Below, one piece after another: positions 52,017-63,400 of a stretch of 64,000 nt of DNA. Source of the stretch: Herbidospora solisilvae (GTDB taxonomy: Bacteria > Actinomycetota > Actinomycetes > Streptosporangiales > Streptosporangiaceae); contig NZ_WXEW01000002.1 of NCBI RefSeq assembly GCF_009901565.1, forward strand, positions 786,565 through 850,564, read 5' to 3'. The translations under genes were made by a program, and so were the position numbers. The notes under the pieces were generated by a model, which was not told where the DNA came from, did not search any database, and saw only the letters and a list, made by a program, of their open reading frames with translations. Within the stretch, counting starts at the first letter, position 1, and the number at the start of each line of letters is the position of its first letter.

Positions 52017-53099
52017 TCAAAACCTCGGCGTGTACGCCGCGACCGCCTCGTCGTCCCAGGCGATGCCCAGGCCCGGCCCTCTCGCGGTGATCCGGCCGTC
52101 GACCGGCCGGTGGGGCTCCCGCACGACCGCCCCGGCGAGGTCGAGGTGCTCCACCCAGTCGGCCGACGGGGTGACGGTCATGGCGTGCGCGCTCGCCTCG
52201 ACGAACAGGTGGCTGGAGACGGGCAGCGAGGCCGCCTCGGCCTGGCCCGCCGCGAGGGTCCAGCCGGTGAAGCCGCCGATCTTCATGATGTCGAACATGG
52301 CGAAGTCGCAGGCCCCCGCCGCGATGGCGGCGTGGCAGCCGGCCGGGAACCACCAGTTCTCGCCGGTCTGGACGCGGATGTTCGTGGTGCGGCGCACATA
52401 GGCGTGCCCGGCGAGGTCCTCCGCCTGGACGGGCTCCTCGACCCAGTAGAGGCCGAACCCGTCGAGCCGGGCGAGGCGGCGGCGGGCCTCCTGCGGGGTG
52501 AGCGACTGGTTGTAGTCGACCATGAGCTCGACGTCGGGGCCGATGATCTCGCGGACCCGCGCCACCACCTCGACGTCGCGGGCGGCGTCGGGATGGCCGA
52601 GCTTGATCTTGACCGCCTGGAACCCGCTCTCGACCGAGCCCCGGAGGGCCTGCTCCTCCCGGACGGGGTCGATCATCCCGTAGCTGTCATAGGCCCTCAG
52701 CGGCGTGGGCTCCCCGCCGAGCAGCGTGGCGACGGGCAGGCCGGTGAGGTGGCCGAGGGCGTCCCACAGGGCCATCTCGACGCCGGACACCACCATGCCG
52801 GCGACGCCCTGCAGGCCGGGCAGCCGGAACCTGGCCTGGAACTCCCGCATCCGGGCGCCGGGCGCGAGCGCCTTCCCGGCCAGCCCGGGGGCCAGCTCCC
52901 CGGCCACGGAGGCGAGTGCGGGCAGCAGCGCCGCATCGTAGGCGAACACGTAGGAGCGGCCGGTCACGCCGCCGTCGGTGACCACGTCGAACAGGAGCAG
53001 CGGGGCGGCCGTGATCGAGCCCGACGCGGTGCGCAACGGCCGCGCCATCGGGACGACCACCGGACGCGCCCGCACCCGCGAGATCGTCTCGGCTCCCAC
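52017..53099 (-). CDS. mandelate racemase-like enolase-superfamily enzyme
   Basis: 360 residues. The catalytic set of Pseudomonas mandelate racemase falls at the same numbers here: Lys164 and Lys166 (VKIKLG), Asp195 (VDYNQS), Glu221 (WVEEP), Glu247 (QTGENWW), Asp270 (in [12 protein letters not shown]), His297 (SSHLF) and Glu317 (DWVEHLD). Lys166 and His297 are the two bases that racemise the alpha carbon and Glu317 the general acid, so true racemase chemistry is likely. The start is GTG 53099. The gene is followed, after the perfect inverted repeat, by the reductase and hydroxy-acid oxidase genes. Other MR-group substrates (sugar acids) remain possible. Confidence 0.92.
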   Translation of the reverse strand: MGAETISRVRARPVVVPMARPLRTASGSITAAPLLLFDVVTDGGVTGRSYVFAYDAALLPALASVAGELAPGLAGKALAPGARMREFQARFRLPGLQGVAGMVVSGVEMALWDALGHLTGLPVATLLGGEPTPLRAYDSYGMIDPVREEQALRGSVESGFQAVKIKLGHPDAARDVEVVARVREIIGPDVELMVDYNQSLTPQEARRRLARLDGFGLYWVEEPVQAEDLAGHAYVRRTTNIRVQTGENWWFPAGCHAAIAAGACDFAMFDIMKIGGFTGWTLAAGQAEAASLPVSSHLFVEASAHAMTVTPSADWVEHLDLAGAVVREPHRPVDGRITARGPGLGIAWDDEAVAAYTPRF

Positions 53100-53143
53100 A
53101 GTCCAACCCCATCACGGGAATCCTCTGCTGCCGTTAAAGCGCG

Positions 53144-53155
53144 GCTGAATTCAGC
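53144..53155. promoter_or_regulatory. 12-bp palindrome between racemase and P450 genes
   Basis: GCTGAATTCAGC, perfectly symmetric, in the 130-bp divergent promoter region 45 bp upstream of the racemase start and 75 bp upstream of the P450 start. Confidence 0.4.
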
Positions 53156-53229
53156 GCGACTTCAGCGCCGCCGTCCATGCTCCGTCGCACCACCGACCGA
53201 GCCACCAACCGACACTGTGCGAGGAACGG

Positions 53230-54414
53230 ATGAGTGAGATCCCCGACTTCCCCATGAACCGCGGTTGCCCCTATCACCCGCCCGCCGGGTACGAGCGGCT
53301 GCGGGCCACCGGCGTCGCCGCGCCCGTCCGCCTGTACGACGGGCGGACCGCCTGGGTGATCACCGGGCACCCCGAGACGCGGGCGCTCCTGCTGGACCCC
53401 CGCCTGTCGTCGGACCGGTCGCGGGCCGACTTCCCGGTGCTGGTGCCCCGGATGGCCGCCTCGAAGCTGGTCGCCCTCGTCGGCATGGACCCGCCCGAGC
53501 ACGACGTGCAGCGGCGCATGCTCGCCCCGAGCTTCACCGTCAACGGGCTCAAGAAGCTGCGGCCGGTGATCCTGCGCATCGTCACCGAGCGCATCGACGC
53601 GATCCTCGACAAGGGGCCGGGGGCCGACCTGGTGCCCGAGTTCGCGCTCGCGGTGCCGTCGACCGTGATCTGCGAGCTGCTCGGGGTGCCGTACGGCGAC
53701 CACGACTTCTTCGAGGCGCAGACCAGGAAGATGCTGATGGCGACCAGCAGCGCCCAGGACGCGGCCGACGCGGCCGTGGCGCTCACCGCCTACTTCGACG
53801 AACTGATCGACCTGAAGCTCGCCGAGCCCGGCGAGGGCGTCGTCGACACCCTCATCCGGGAGCGGCTGGCGACCGGGCAGCTCACCCGCGCCGAGGTCGC
53901 GTCGATCTCGATGTTCCTGCTGGTCGCGGGGCACGAGACGACCGCCAACATGATGGCGCTCAGCATCCTGACGCTGCTGGAGCACCCCGACCAGCTCGCC
54001 GTGCTGCGCGACCATCCCGACCGGGCCAAGGACCACGTCGAGGAGCTGCTGCGGTTCCTGTCGGTCGCCGACGAGCTGCAGCGGGTCGCCGCCGCCGACA
54101 TCGAGGTCGGCGGGGCGACCATCCGCGCGGGGGACGCCGTCTACCTGCCCAACGCCGCCGCCAACCGCGACGAACGCGTCTACACCGATCCCGACACGCT
54201 CGACCTGAACCGCGACGCGCGTGGTCACCTGGCCTTCGGGCACGGCGTGCACCAGTGCATCGGGCAGAACCTGGCCCGCGCCGAACTGGAGATCGGGCTG
54301 CGCGAGCTGGTCACCCGGGTGCCCGGCCTGCGCCTCACCGAGCCCGTCGAGGCGCTCGGGGTCAAGCCGGGCGGTTCGGTTCAGGGCATCCACCGGCTGC
54401 CCGTCACGTGGTGA
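53230..54414 (+). CDS. cytochrome P450
   Basis: 394 residues, normal for bacterial class I P450s. The I-helix reads [13 protein letters not shown], the K-helix EELLRFL (ExxR), and the heme loop [19 protein letters not shown] with the Cys ligand. It needs ferredoxin partners, none of which are nearby. Adjacent to the PKS genes (convergent, 11-bp overlap), it is a likely tailoring hydroxylase or epoxidase of the polyketide. Confidence 0.95.
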   Translation: MSEIPDFPMNRGCPYHPPAGYERLRATGVAAPVRLYDGRTAWVITGHPETRALLLDPRLSSDRSRADFPVLVPRMAASKLVALVGMDPPEHDVQRRMLAPSFTVNGLKKLRPVILRIVTERIDAILDKGPGADLVPEFALAVPSTVICELLGVPYGDHDFFEAQTRKMLMATSSAQDAADAAVALTAYFDELIDLKLAEPGEGVVDTLIRERLATGQLTRAEVASISMFLLVAGHETTANMMALSILTLLEHPDQLAVLRDHPDRAKDHVEELLRFLSVADELQRVAAADIEVGGATIRAGDAVYLPNAAANRDERVYTDPDTLDLNRDARGHLAFGHGVHQCIGQNLARAELEIGLRELVTRVPGLRLTEPVEALGVKPGGSVQGIHRLPVTW

Positions 54415-57400
54415 GCCGCTCTTCCAGGAAACCCGCGACGGCGGCGGGGGTCGGGTAGTCGTACAGCAGCACGGGCGGCAGGGTCAGGCCGGTCGCCTCG
54501 CACAGCCGGTTGCGCACCTCCAGGGCGCTGAAGGAGGAGAAGCCGATGTGCAGGAAGTTGTCCTCGGGGCCGATCTGGTCGGGCGCGGCGTGGCCGAGCA
54601 CCTCGGCGGCGTGCACCCGCACCAGGTCGAGCAGGGTCGTCTCGGCCGGTCGCTCCTCCGGGCGGCCGGTCCCCGGGTCCGAGCCCCACCAGTAGTGCTC
54701 CCGTTCGAACGGGTAGGGCGGCAGGTCGGCGGGCGGGCCCGCGGGATGCCAGGCCGACCAGTCGACCTCGCCGCCCGCCGCGTGCAGCCGGGCGACCAGC
54801 GACGCCACCGCCTCCGGTTCCGGCCGGTCCCGGGTCAGCGCCGGGAGCACGAGCGCGTCGTCGGGCAGCGCGCGCGCCGCCATCGGGGTGAGCACGGCGT
54901 CGGGGCCGACCTCGACGAAGGTGCTCACCCCGGCGGCGCGCAACGAGGCGACCACGTCGCCGAACCGGACCGTGTCGCGCAGGTGGCGCACCCAGTAGTC
55001 AGGGTCCTTCAGTTCCTCGTACGCCGCCTCGCGGCCGGTCACCTCCGACACGAGCGGGATGACCGGTGCGTGGAAGGTCACCCGGGCCGCCGCCGCGCGG
55101 AAGGCGGCCAGGGCCCCGTCCATGTGCGGCGAGTGGAAGGCGTGGCCGACCCGGAGCCTGCGGGTGCGGTGGCCCCGCGTGGTGAACCCGGCGGCGATCT
55201 CGGTGACCGCGTCCGCGTCGCCCGAGACGACCACGGCGGCCGGGCCGTTGACGGCGGCCAGGCCGACCCGTCCCCGGTAGGCCTCCAGCACCTCGGCGAC
55301 CTCGGCCTCGGTCGCCTCGACGGCCGTCATCGCGCCGCCCTCCGGCTGGGCCTGCATCAGCCGGGCCCGCGCGGCGACCAGGGCGCAGGCGTCCTCCAGC
55401 GACAGCACCCCGGCGGCGTGCGCGGCGGCCAGCCCGCCGAGCGAGTGCCCGGCCACCCGCGTGGGCGGCGGGGCGAGCCGCTCCAGCAGCCGGAACAGGG
55501 CGACCTCCAGGGCGAAGAGGGCGGGCTGGGCGTACTCGGTCCGGTCGAGGGCGGCGGGGTCGCCGCCGAACAGCAGGTCCTTGAGCGGACGGTCGAGGTG
55601 GGGGGCGAACGCGGCGGCGACCTCGTCCAGCGCCGCCGCGAAGGCCGGCCACTCCTCGTAGAGGCCGCGGCCCATGCCGGGGCGCTGGCTGCCCTGGCCG
55701 GTGAACAGGTACGCCGTGCCGGCGCGTTCGGCGGCCACCGCGCGGACCAGGTGCCGCGACGGGCGGCCCGCCGCGAGGTCGGCCAGCGCGCGCAGGCGCT
55801 GGTCGCGGTCGCCGGGCAGCACGACCGCCCGGTGCCTGAGCGGGGTGCGGCCCAGCGCCAGGGTGCGGCCGACGCCGGTGTCGTCCAGGCCGGGGTGGGC
55901 GGTCAGGTGGTCGAGCAGGCGGGCCGCCTGGGCCTGGAGGGCGGTCTCGGTGCGGCCGGACAGCGGCCACGGCGCGGCGGGCGAACCGGCTTCGGCCCCA
56001 TCGGGCGAGGACGGGGGCGCGGGCGCCTCCTCGATGATGACGTGGGCGTTGGTGCCGCTGATGCCGAACGACGAGACCCCGGCCCGGCGCGGCCGTTCGC
56101 CCCGGGGCCACGGCACCGGCTCGGTGAGGAGGCGGACCGCGCCGCTCTCCCAGTCGACGTGCGGGGTCGGCTCGTCGACGTGGAGGGTGCGGGGCAGGGT
56201 CTCGTGCCGCAGCGCTTCGATGACCTTGATGACCCCGGCCACCCCGGCGGCGGCCTGCGTGTGGCCGATGTTCGACTTCACCGACCCCAGCCACAGGGGC
56301 TCGGCCCGGTCCCGCCCGTACGTCGCCAGGATCGCCCCCGCCTCGATCGGGTCGCCCAGGCGGGTGCCGGTCCCGTGGGCCTCGACGGCGTCGACCTGCT
56401 CGGGGGTGAGCCGGGCGTCGGCGAGCGCGGCCCGGATCACCCGCTCCTGCGTCGGGCCGTTGGGCGCCGTCAGGCCGTTGGACGCGCCGTCCTGGTTGAC
56501 GGCCGAGCCGCGCAGCACGGCGAGGATGGTCCGGTCGTTGCGCCGGGCGTCCGAGAGGCGTTCCAGCAGGAGCAGGCCGACCCCCTCGGCGAAGCCGGTG
56601 CCGTCGGCGGCGGCGGCGAACGCCTTGCAGCGGGCGTCGGGGGCCAGCCCGCGCTGGCGGCTGAACTCCACCAGCAGCACCGGGGTGGCCATCACCGTGA
56701 CCCCGCCCGCCAGCGCCAGGTCGCACTCGCCGCTCCGCAGCGACCGGGCGGCCAGGTGCATGGCCACCAGCGACGACGAGCAGGCTGTGTCGACGGTCAC
56801 CGCCGGGCCCTCCAGGCCCAGGTGGTAGGCGATCCGCCCGGTCGCCACGCTGGTCGCGTTGCCGGTCATCAGATGGCCCTCGTAGCCGTCCGGCACCCGG
56901 TCGGGCGGCGGCACGTAGGCCTGCGACACCACGCCGGCGAACACGCCGGTCCGGCTCCCGCGCAGGGATCCGGGCGCGATCCCGGCCCGTTCGAAGGTCT
57001 CCCAGGCCGTCTCCAGCAGCAGCCGCTGCTGCGGATCGGTGGCGGTCGCCTCGCGCGGGCCCATGCCGAAGAACGCGGCGTCGAACCGGGCGGCGTCGGA
57101 CAGGAAACCGCCTTCCTTCGTGTACGCCGTCCCGGCGTGGTCCGGGTCGGGGTCGTACAACGAATCGAGGTCCCAGCCCCGGTCGGCGGGGAGGCCGCCG
57201 ACGGCGTCGGCGCCCGCGTCGAGCAGCCGCCACAACGCCTCGGGGTCGTCGGCGCCGCCGGGCAGGCGGCAGGCGGCGGCCACGATCGCGATGGGTTCGT
57301 GCTGCCGGTCCTCCAGTTCGCGGACGCGGCGCCGGGCCTGGCGCAGGTCGGTCGTGGTCCGCTTGAGGTACTCGCGCAGCCGGTCCTCGTTGCTGGTCAT
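54404..57400 (-). CDS. type I polyketide synthase, one module KS-AT-ACP
   Basis: 998 residues from ATG 57400 (GGAG five nt before). An N-terminal docking coiled coil (about 1-33) leads to the KS (about 35-455) with Cys207 (DTACSSSL), His342 (EAHGTGT) and His380 (SNIGHT). The AT (about 565-850) has Ser653 in GHSLGG and HAFH at 753-756, the signature of malonyl-CoA specificity. The ACP (about 925-995) reads [16 protein letters not shown]; Ser956 is kept, but the usual Asp before it is Ser. There is no KR, DH or ER, so the beta-keto group is left, and no thioesterase. It follows the larger PKS gene by 14 bp and receives its chain. Confidence 0.95.
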   Translation of the reverse strand: MTSNEDRLREYLKRTTTDLRQARRRVRELEDRQHEPIAIVAAACRLPGGADDPEALWRLLDAGADAVGGLPADRGWDLDSLYDPDPDHAGTAYTKEGGFLSDAARFDAAFFGMGPREATATDPQQRLLLETAWETFERAGIAPGSLRGSRTGVFAGVVSQAYVPPPDRVPDGYEGHLMTGNATSVATGRIAYHLGLEGPAVTVDTACSSSLVAMHLAARSLRSGECDLALAGGVTVMATPVLLVEFSRQRGLAPDARCKAFAAAADGTGFAEGVGLLLLERLSDARRNDRTILAVLRGSAVNQDGASNGLTAPNGPTQERVIRAALADARLTPEQVDAVEAHGTGTRLGDPIEAGAILATYGRDRAEPLWLGSVKSNIGHTQAAAGVAGVIKVIEALRHETLPRTLHVDEPTPHVDWESGAVRLLTEPVPWPRGERPRRAGVSSFGISGTNAHVIIEEAPAPPSSPDGAEAGSPAAPWPLSGRTETALQAQAARLLDHLTAHPGLDDTGVGRTLALGRTPLRHRAVVLPGDRDQRLRALADLAAGRPSRHLVRAVAAERAGTAYLFTGQGSQRPGMGRGLYEEWPAFAAALDEVAAAFAPHLDRPLKDLLFGGDPAALDRTEYAQPALFALEVALFRLLERLAPPPTRVAGHSLGGLAAAHAAGVLSLEDACALVAARARLMQAQPEGGAMTAVEATEAEVAEVLEAYRGRVGLAAVNGPAAVVVSGDADAVTEIAAGFTTRGHRTRRLRVGHAFHSPHMDGALAAFRAAAARVTFHAPVIPLVSEVTGREAAYEELKDPDYWVRHLRDTVRFGDVVASLRAAGVSTFVEVGPDAVLTPMAARALPDDALVLPALTRDRPEPEAVASLVARLHAAGGEVDWSAWHPAGPPADLPPYPFEREHYWWGSDPGTGRPEERPAETTLLDLVRVHAAEVLGHAAPDQIGPEDNFLHIGFSSFSALEVRNRLCEATGLTLPPVLLYDYPTPAAVAGFLEERLTT

Positions 57401-57414
57401 GTCGTCTCCAGGGG

Positions 57415-60400
57415 TCACAGCGGGTCGAGCTCCTCGTCCAGGGCGCGGAACAGCTCCTCGTCGGTCGCCGCGGCGAGGTCGTCGTCGGGCTCCTCGGCGG
57501 GGCGGGAGCCCTCCTCCCAGCGCCACAACGCCGCGCGCAGCCGGTCCTTGATCTTCGTGAAGCCGGGTCCGTCGGTGGTCACGGCGGCCAGCAGCCGGTC
57601 GAGTTCGGCCGCCATGCCGTCGGAGGTGTCGTCGGTGGCGTCGGCGGGGGCGAGCAGGCCGCGCAGGTGGGCGGCGAGCGCGGCCGGGGTCGGGAAGTCG
57701 AAGGCGAGCGTGGTGGGCAGCCGCAGCCCCGTCGCCGCCGCCACCCGGTTGCGCAGCTCGACCGAGGTCAGCGAGTCGAAGCCGATCTCCTTGAACGCCT
57801 GGTCGGCGGCGACCCCGTCGGCTCCGGCGTGCCCGAGCACGGCCGCCACCTGCTCCCTGACCAGGGTCAGCAGCGCCTGCTCCCGGTCGGGCCCCGGCAG
57901 CGCGGCCAGCCGCTCGGCCAGGCCGGCGGGGGAGACCGGCGCGTGGCGGGCGGCCCGCCGCACCGACGGCGCGCGCACCAGCCCGCGCAGGACCGGCGGC
58001 ACCTCCCCGGCCTCGGCCCGCGCCCGCAGCGCGGCCTCGTCGAGCACGGCCGGGACCAGCAGCGGCCGGTCGGCCCGCAGGGCGGCGTCGAACAGCGCCA
58101 GCCCCTCCTCGGCCGACATCGGGGTGAGCCCGCCCCGGGCGATGCGGGCCAGGTCGGCCGCGCCCAGGTGACCGGTCATGCCGCTGGCCTCCCGCCACAT
58201 GCCCCAGGCGAGCGAGGTCGCGGGCAGCCCGCGCTCCCTGCGGTGCGCGGCGAGGGCGTCGAGGAAGACGTTGGCGGCGGCGTAGTTGGCCTGCCCCGCG
58301 CCGCCGAGCTGGCCCGACGCGGAGGAGAACAACACGAACGCGTCGAGGTCGCCGGTGAGCTCGTGCAGGTGCCAGGCGGCGTCGACCTTGGGACGCAGCG
58401 CCGCCTCGATCTTCTCCGGGGTCAGCGAGGCGAGCACGCCGTCGTCCAGGACCCCGGCCGTGTGGACCACGGCGCGCAGCGGCCGGTCGTCCGGGACGCT
58501 TGCCAGCAGGTCGGCCAGCGCGGCCCGGTCGGCCGCGTCGCAGGCCGCGATCCGCACCTCGGCCCCGGCCGCGGTCAGCTCGGCGGCCAGGCCGGCCGCG
58601 CCCGGCGCGTCCGGGCCGCGCCGGCTCGTCAGCAGCAGGTGCCGCACGCCGTGCGCGGCCACCAGGTGCCGGGCCAGCGCCGCCCCGATCGTGCCGGTCC
58701 CGCCGGTGACCAGCACGGTCCCCTCCCGTACGGGCGGCAGCGTCAGCACCAGCTTGCCCACGTGGGCCGCCTGGGCGAAGTGCCGGAAGGCGGCCGGAGC
58801 CTGCCGCACGTCCCAGGTGGCGACCCGCGACGGGCGCAGGGCCCCCGAGGCGAACAGCGCCAGCACACCCTTGAAGGCGTCGGCCACCTCCTCGACCGGC
58901 ATGTCCAGCAGCTCGAACGGCAGGTACGCCACCCCCTCCTCGGCCAGCGCGCAGGGGTCGCGGGGATCGGCGATGCCCATCTCGACGAACCGGCCGCCCG
59001 GGGGCAGCAGGCCGAGCGAGGCGTCCAGGAGGTCGCCGGTCAGCGAGTTCAGCACGACGTCGACCTCGCCGAAGCTCGCGGCGAACGCGTCGGTGCGGGA
59101 GGAGGCGATGCGCTCCGGCGGCAGGCCCAGGGCACGCAGCGCGGCCCACTTCGCGGGGCTCGCCGTGGCGTAGACCTCCGCGCCCAGATGCCGGGCGAGC
59201 TGGAGGGCGGCCAGCCCCACCCCGCCGGCGGCGGCGTGCACGAGCACCCGTTCCCCCGGCCGGACCTGGGCCAGGGTGACCAGACCGTGGTAGGCGGTGG
59301 TGAAGACGGCCGGCACGCTCGCCGCCTCGGCGAAAGACCAGCCCTCGGGGATCCGGGCGAGCAGCCGGTGGTCGGCGACCGCGACCGGCCCGACCGCGCC
59401 CGGCGCCAGCCCGAAGACGCGGTCGCCGACGGCCAGACCGGCGACCGCCGACCCGGTCTCCAGCACGACGCCCGCCGCCTCCGCGCCCAGCGGGGTCGCG
59501 GAGGGCACCATGCCGAGCGCGGTGAGGACGTCGCGGAAGTTCAGCCCGGCGGCGCGGACCTCGATCCTGACCTGGTGCGGGGCCAGCGGGGCCAGGGCCT
59601 CGGGGAAGGGCGCGGCGTGCAGGTCGTCGGGCGAACCGCCCGGGGTCGCCAGCCGCCAGGCCCCGTCGGGCAGGTCGAGCGGGGCGGACCGGCTCACGCG
59701 GGTCAGCCGGGGGACCAGCGCGACGCCGTCGCGGAGGGCGATCTGCGGTTCGCCACCGGCCAGGGCCGCCGGGAGGGCGGCGGCCGAGGCGTCGTCGACG
59801 TCGACGACGACGATCCGGCCGGGGTTCTCGGTCGCGGCCGACCTCGCCACCCCCCACAGGGGAACCGCCGCCAGGTCGACGTGGTCGCCGGGGCGCACGG
59901 CCACCGCGTTCCTGGTCACGATCGCCAGGCGCGACGCGGGGTCGGGCTGCTCCGCCAGCCAGGCGGTCAGCCGGTCGACCAGGGCCCGCACGTTCGCGGC
60001 CACGGCCTGGGGGAGCCCGCCGTCGGCGGAGGAGGCGGGCCACTCGATCACGGTCACGTCCGGGGTCTCCGCCGGCACCAAGGGAATCTCGGTCCAGGTC
60101 GGTTCGTACAGCGACGTGGGTTCGGTGGTCCGCGCCGTGGGGGCCGCGCGGAGGGTCAGGGACTCCACCCGGGCGACCGGCGCGCCCGCCGGGTCGGCGA
60201 GCGTGATGGTGACGGTGTCGTCGCCGGCGGGGGTCAGGGTGGCGCGGAGGGCGGTGGCCCCGGTGGCGAACAGGTCGACGCCCGACCAGGCGAACGGCAG
60301 CCGCACCCCCTCGCCGAGGAAACCGCCCAGGGCCATGGCGTGCATGGCCGCGTCGAACAGCGCCGGGTGGAGGGCGAAGCGGGCGGCGTCGTCGTCGTGG

Positions 60401-63400
60401 CCGTCGGGCAGGTGGACCTCCGCGTGGACGGTGTCGCCCGCCCGCCAGGCGGCGGTGAGGTTGCGGAAGGCGGGACCGTACTCGTAACCGAGGTCGGCCA
60501 GCCGGTCGTAGAGGTCGTCGACCACCAGGGGGACGGCGCCGGGCGGGGGCCAGGCGGTCGCCCCGTCCGGTTCGCCGGGCGTGGCCGGGGTCAGGGTTCC
60601 GGCGGCGTGCCGGGTCCACTCCTCGTCGCCGCCCCGCCGGGAGTGCACGGTCACCCGGCGGCGGCCGGACCCGTCGGCGGCGCTCACCTCCGCCTGGAGG
60701 CGCACACTGCCGTGTTCGGGCAGGAGGAGCGGGGCTTCGAGGGTGAGTTCGTCGACGCGGAGCGCGGCCCCGGAGAGCTGCCCGGCCTGGAGGGCGAGTT
60801 CGAGCAGCGCCGTCGCCGGGAGCAGCGCCGTGCCGCGCACGGCGTGGTCGGCCAGCCAGCCGTGGGAGTCGCGCGAGACCCGGCCGGTGACCACCAGCGC
60901 GCCCGTCTCGGCCAGCACCGTGACCGCGCTCAGGAAGGGGTGCTCGGCGGCGTCCAGGCCGAGGCCCCCGGCGTCACCGCCCACCGAGGGGCCGGTCAGC
61001 CAGTAGCGCTCGCGCTGGAAGGCGTAGGTCGGCAGGTCGGTGACGCCCTGCTCCGGCAGGTGCCAGGTGACGGGGTGGCCGTCGGCGTGGAGGGCGGCCA
61101 GGTTCAGGTGGAACTGGTCGAGGGTGCCCTTGTGGCGTCGGAGAGTGCCCGTGACCAGCAGCGACGGGTGTTCGAGGGTGTCCTGGACGGCCGTTGTGAG
61201 GACCGGGTGGGGGCTGGCCTCGACGAAGGTGGTGTGGCCGTCGTCCAGGAGCTTGGTGAGGGTCTCGTGGAAGCGGACGGGGTTGGCGAGGTTGTCGAAC
61301 CAGTACTCGGGGGTGAAGTCGGCGGTCCCGGTGGTGACCGTGGAGTAGAAGGGGATGGCGGCGGGTTGGGGGCGGATGCCGTCGAGGAGGGTGCGGAGTT
61401 CGTCGCGGAGCCGGTGGACGTGGGGGCTGTGGGAGGCGTAGTCGACCGGGATCCTCCGGGCGTCGAGCGTGGCGAGCAGGTCGTCGAGCTGGGCGGCGTC
61501 CCCGGCGATGACGGTCGCGTTGGGGCTGTTGGTGGCGGCGATGTGCAGATCGTCGTAGGACGCCAGGTAAACGGCCACGTCGGCCGCGCTCAGCGAGACG
61601 GAGGCCATCCCGCCGGTTCCGGCGAGGGCGAGTAGTGCCTTGGAGCGGAGGGTGACGATCTTGGCGGCGTCGTCGAGGGTGAGGGCTCCGGCGATGTGGG
61701 CGGCGGCGATCTCCCCTTGGGAGTGGCCGATGACGGCGTCGGGGCGCACGCCGTGGTGTTCCCACAGGCGGGCCAGGCTGGTCATGACGGCGAACAGGGC
61801 GGGCTGGATGACGTCGACCCGATCTGGCGACGGGCCGTCGAGCACGTCGATCAGGTTCCAGCCCGCGTACTTCTCGATCGCGTCGGCGGCGGCGTGCAGG
61901 TGGTCGGCGAAGACGGGGGAGGTGGCGAGCAGGTCGCGGGCCATCCCGTCCCACTGGGAGCCCTGGCCGGGGAAGACGAAGACCGTCTTGCCCAGCGGCC
62001 TGACCTGCCCCCGCACCAGCAACGGGTCCGGCCGGTCGTCGGCCAGGGCGGTGAGGGCGGCGAGCAGCGCCTCGCGGTCGCCGGTGACGACCGCGGCCCG
62101 GTGGGCGAGCGCGGCGCGGCCGGTGGCGAGGGTGCGGGTCAGGTCCGACGGCAGCAGGCCGGGGCGGGTGGCCAGGTGGTCGCGCAGCCGGACGGCCTGC
62201 TCCCTCAGCGCCTGCGGGTTGTGCGCCGACAGCAGCACCGGCGCATCCCCGAAGGACGCCTCGGCCTGGGGGCGCGGGGCGGGGGCCTCCTCGATGACGA
62301 CGTGGGCGTTGGTGCCGCTCATGCCGAAACCCGAGATGCCCGCGCGGCGGGTCCGGCCGGTCTCCCGGGTCCAGGGGCGGGCCTCGGTGAGGAGGCGCAC
62401 GTCGCCCGCCGTCCAGTCGACGTGGGGGGTGGGCTCGTCGACGTGCAGCGTACGGGGCAGCACCCCGTGCTGGAGGGCCTGGACCATCTTGATGACGCCG
62501 CCGACCCCGGCCGCCGCCTGGGTGTGGCCGATGTTCGACTTCAGCGAGCCCAGCCAGGCCGGTTCGTCCCGGTCCTGCCCATAGGTCGCGAGGATGGCCT
62601 GCGCCTCGATCGGGTCGCCGAGGCGGGTGCCCGTGCCGTGCGCCTCGATCGCGTCCACGTCGGCGGGGGCCAGGCCCGCGTCGGCCAGGGCCGCGCGGAT
62701 GACCGCCTGCTGCGACGGGCCGTTGGGCGCGGTCAGGCCGTTCGACGCGCCGTCCTGGTTGATCGCCGTCCCCCGGATGACCGCCAGGACGGGGTGGCCG
62801 TTGCGGACGGCGTCCGACAGGCGCTCCACCAGCAGCAGGCCCACCCCCTCGCCGAAGGCGGTGCCGTCGGCGGCGGCGGCGAACGCCTTGCACCGGCTGT
62901 CGGCCGACAGGCCACGCTGGCGGCTGAAGCCGATGAAGATGTCCGGATGCGACAGGACGGTGGCGCCGCCCGCCAGCGCCAGGTCGCACTCCCCGTCGCG
63001 CAGCGCGCGGACCGCCAGGTGCAGGGCCACCAGCGAGGCCGAGCAGGCGGTGTCCACGGTGACGGCCGGTCCGCGCAAACCGAGGGTGTACGCGATCCGC
63101 CCCGACGCGATGCTGCCCGCGCTGCCGATGCCGAGATAGCCCTCCATGTCCGGCGGGAGCCGTACCCGCGAGCCGTAGTCGGTGTAGACCACGCCCGCGT
63201 AGACGCCGGTGGCCGAGCCGTGCAGCGAGGCCGGGTCGATGCCGGCCCGTTCGAACGCCTCCCAGGCGGTCTCCAGCAGCAGCCGCTGCTGCGGGTCCAT
63301 GCTGACCGCCTCGCGGGGGCTGATGCCGAAGAAGGCGGGGTCGAACCCGGCGGCGTCGTGCAGGAAACCGCCCTCGCGGGCGTAGGAGGTGCCCGCGTGG

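Noticed and set aside
54221..61635. Very long open frames on the plus strand opposite the PKS genes (over 1300 codons each)
   Set aside because: They are antisense shadows of GC-rich codon-biased PKS sequence; their translations are low-complexity Arg/Gly/Pro/Ala with no family match, while the minus strand has full KS/AT/DH/ER/KR/ACP motifs.
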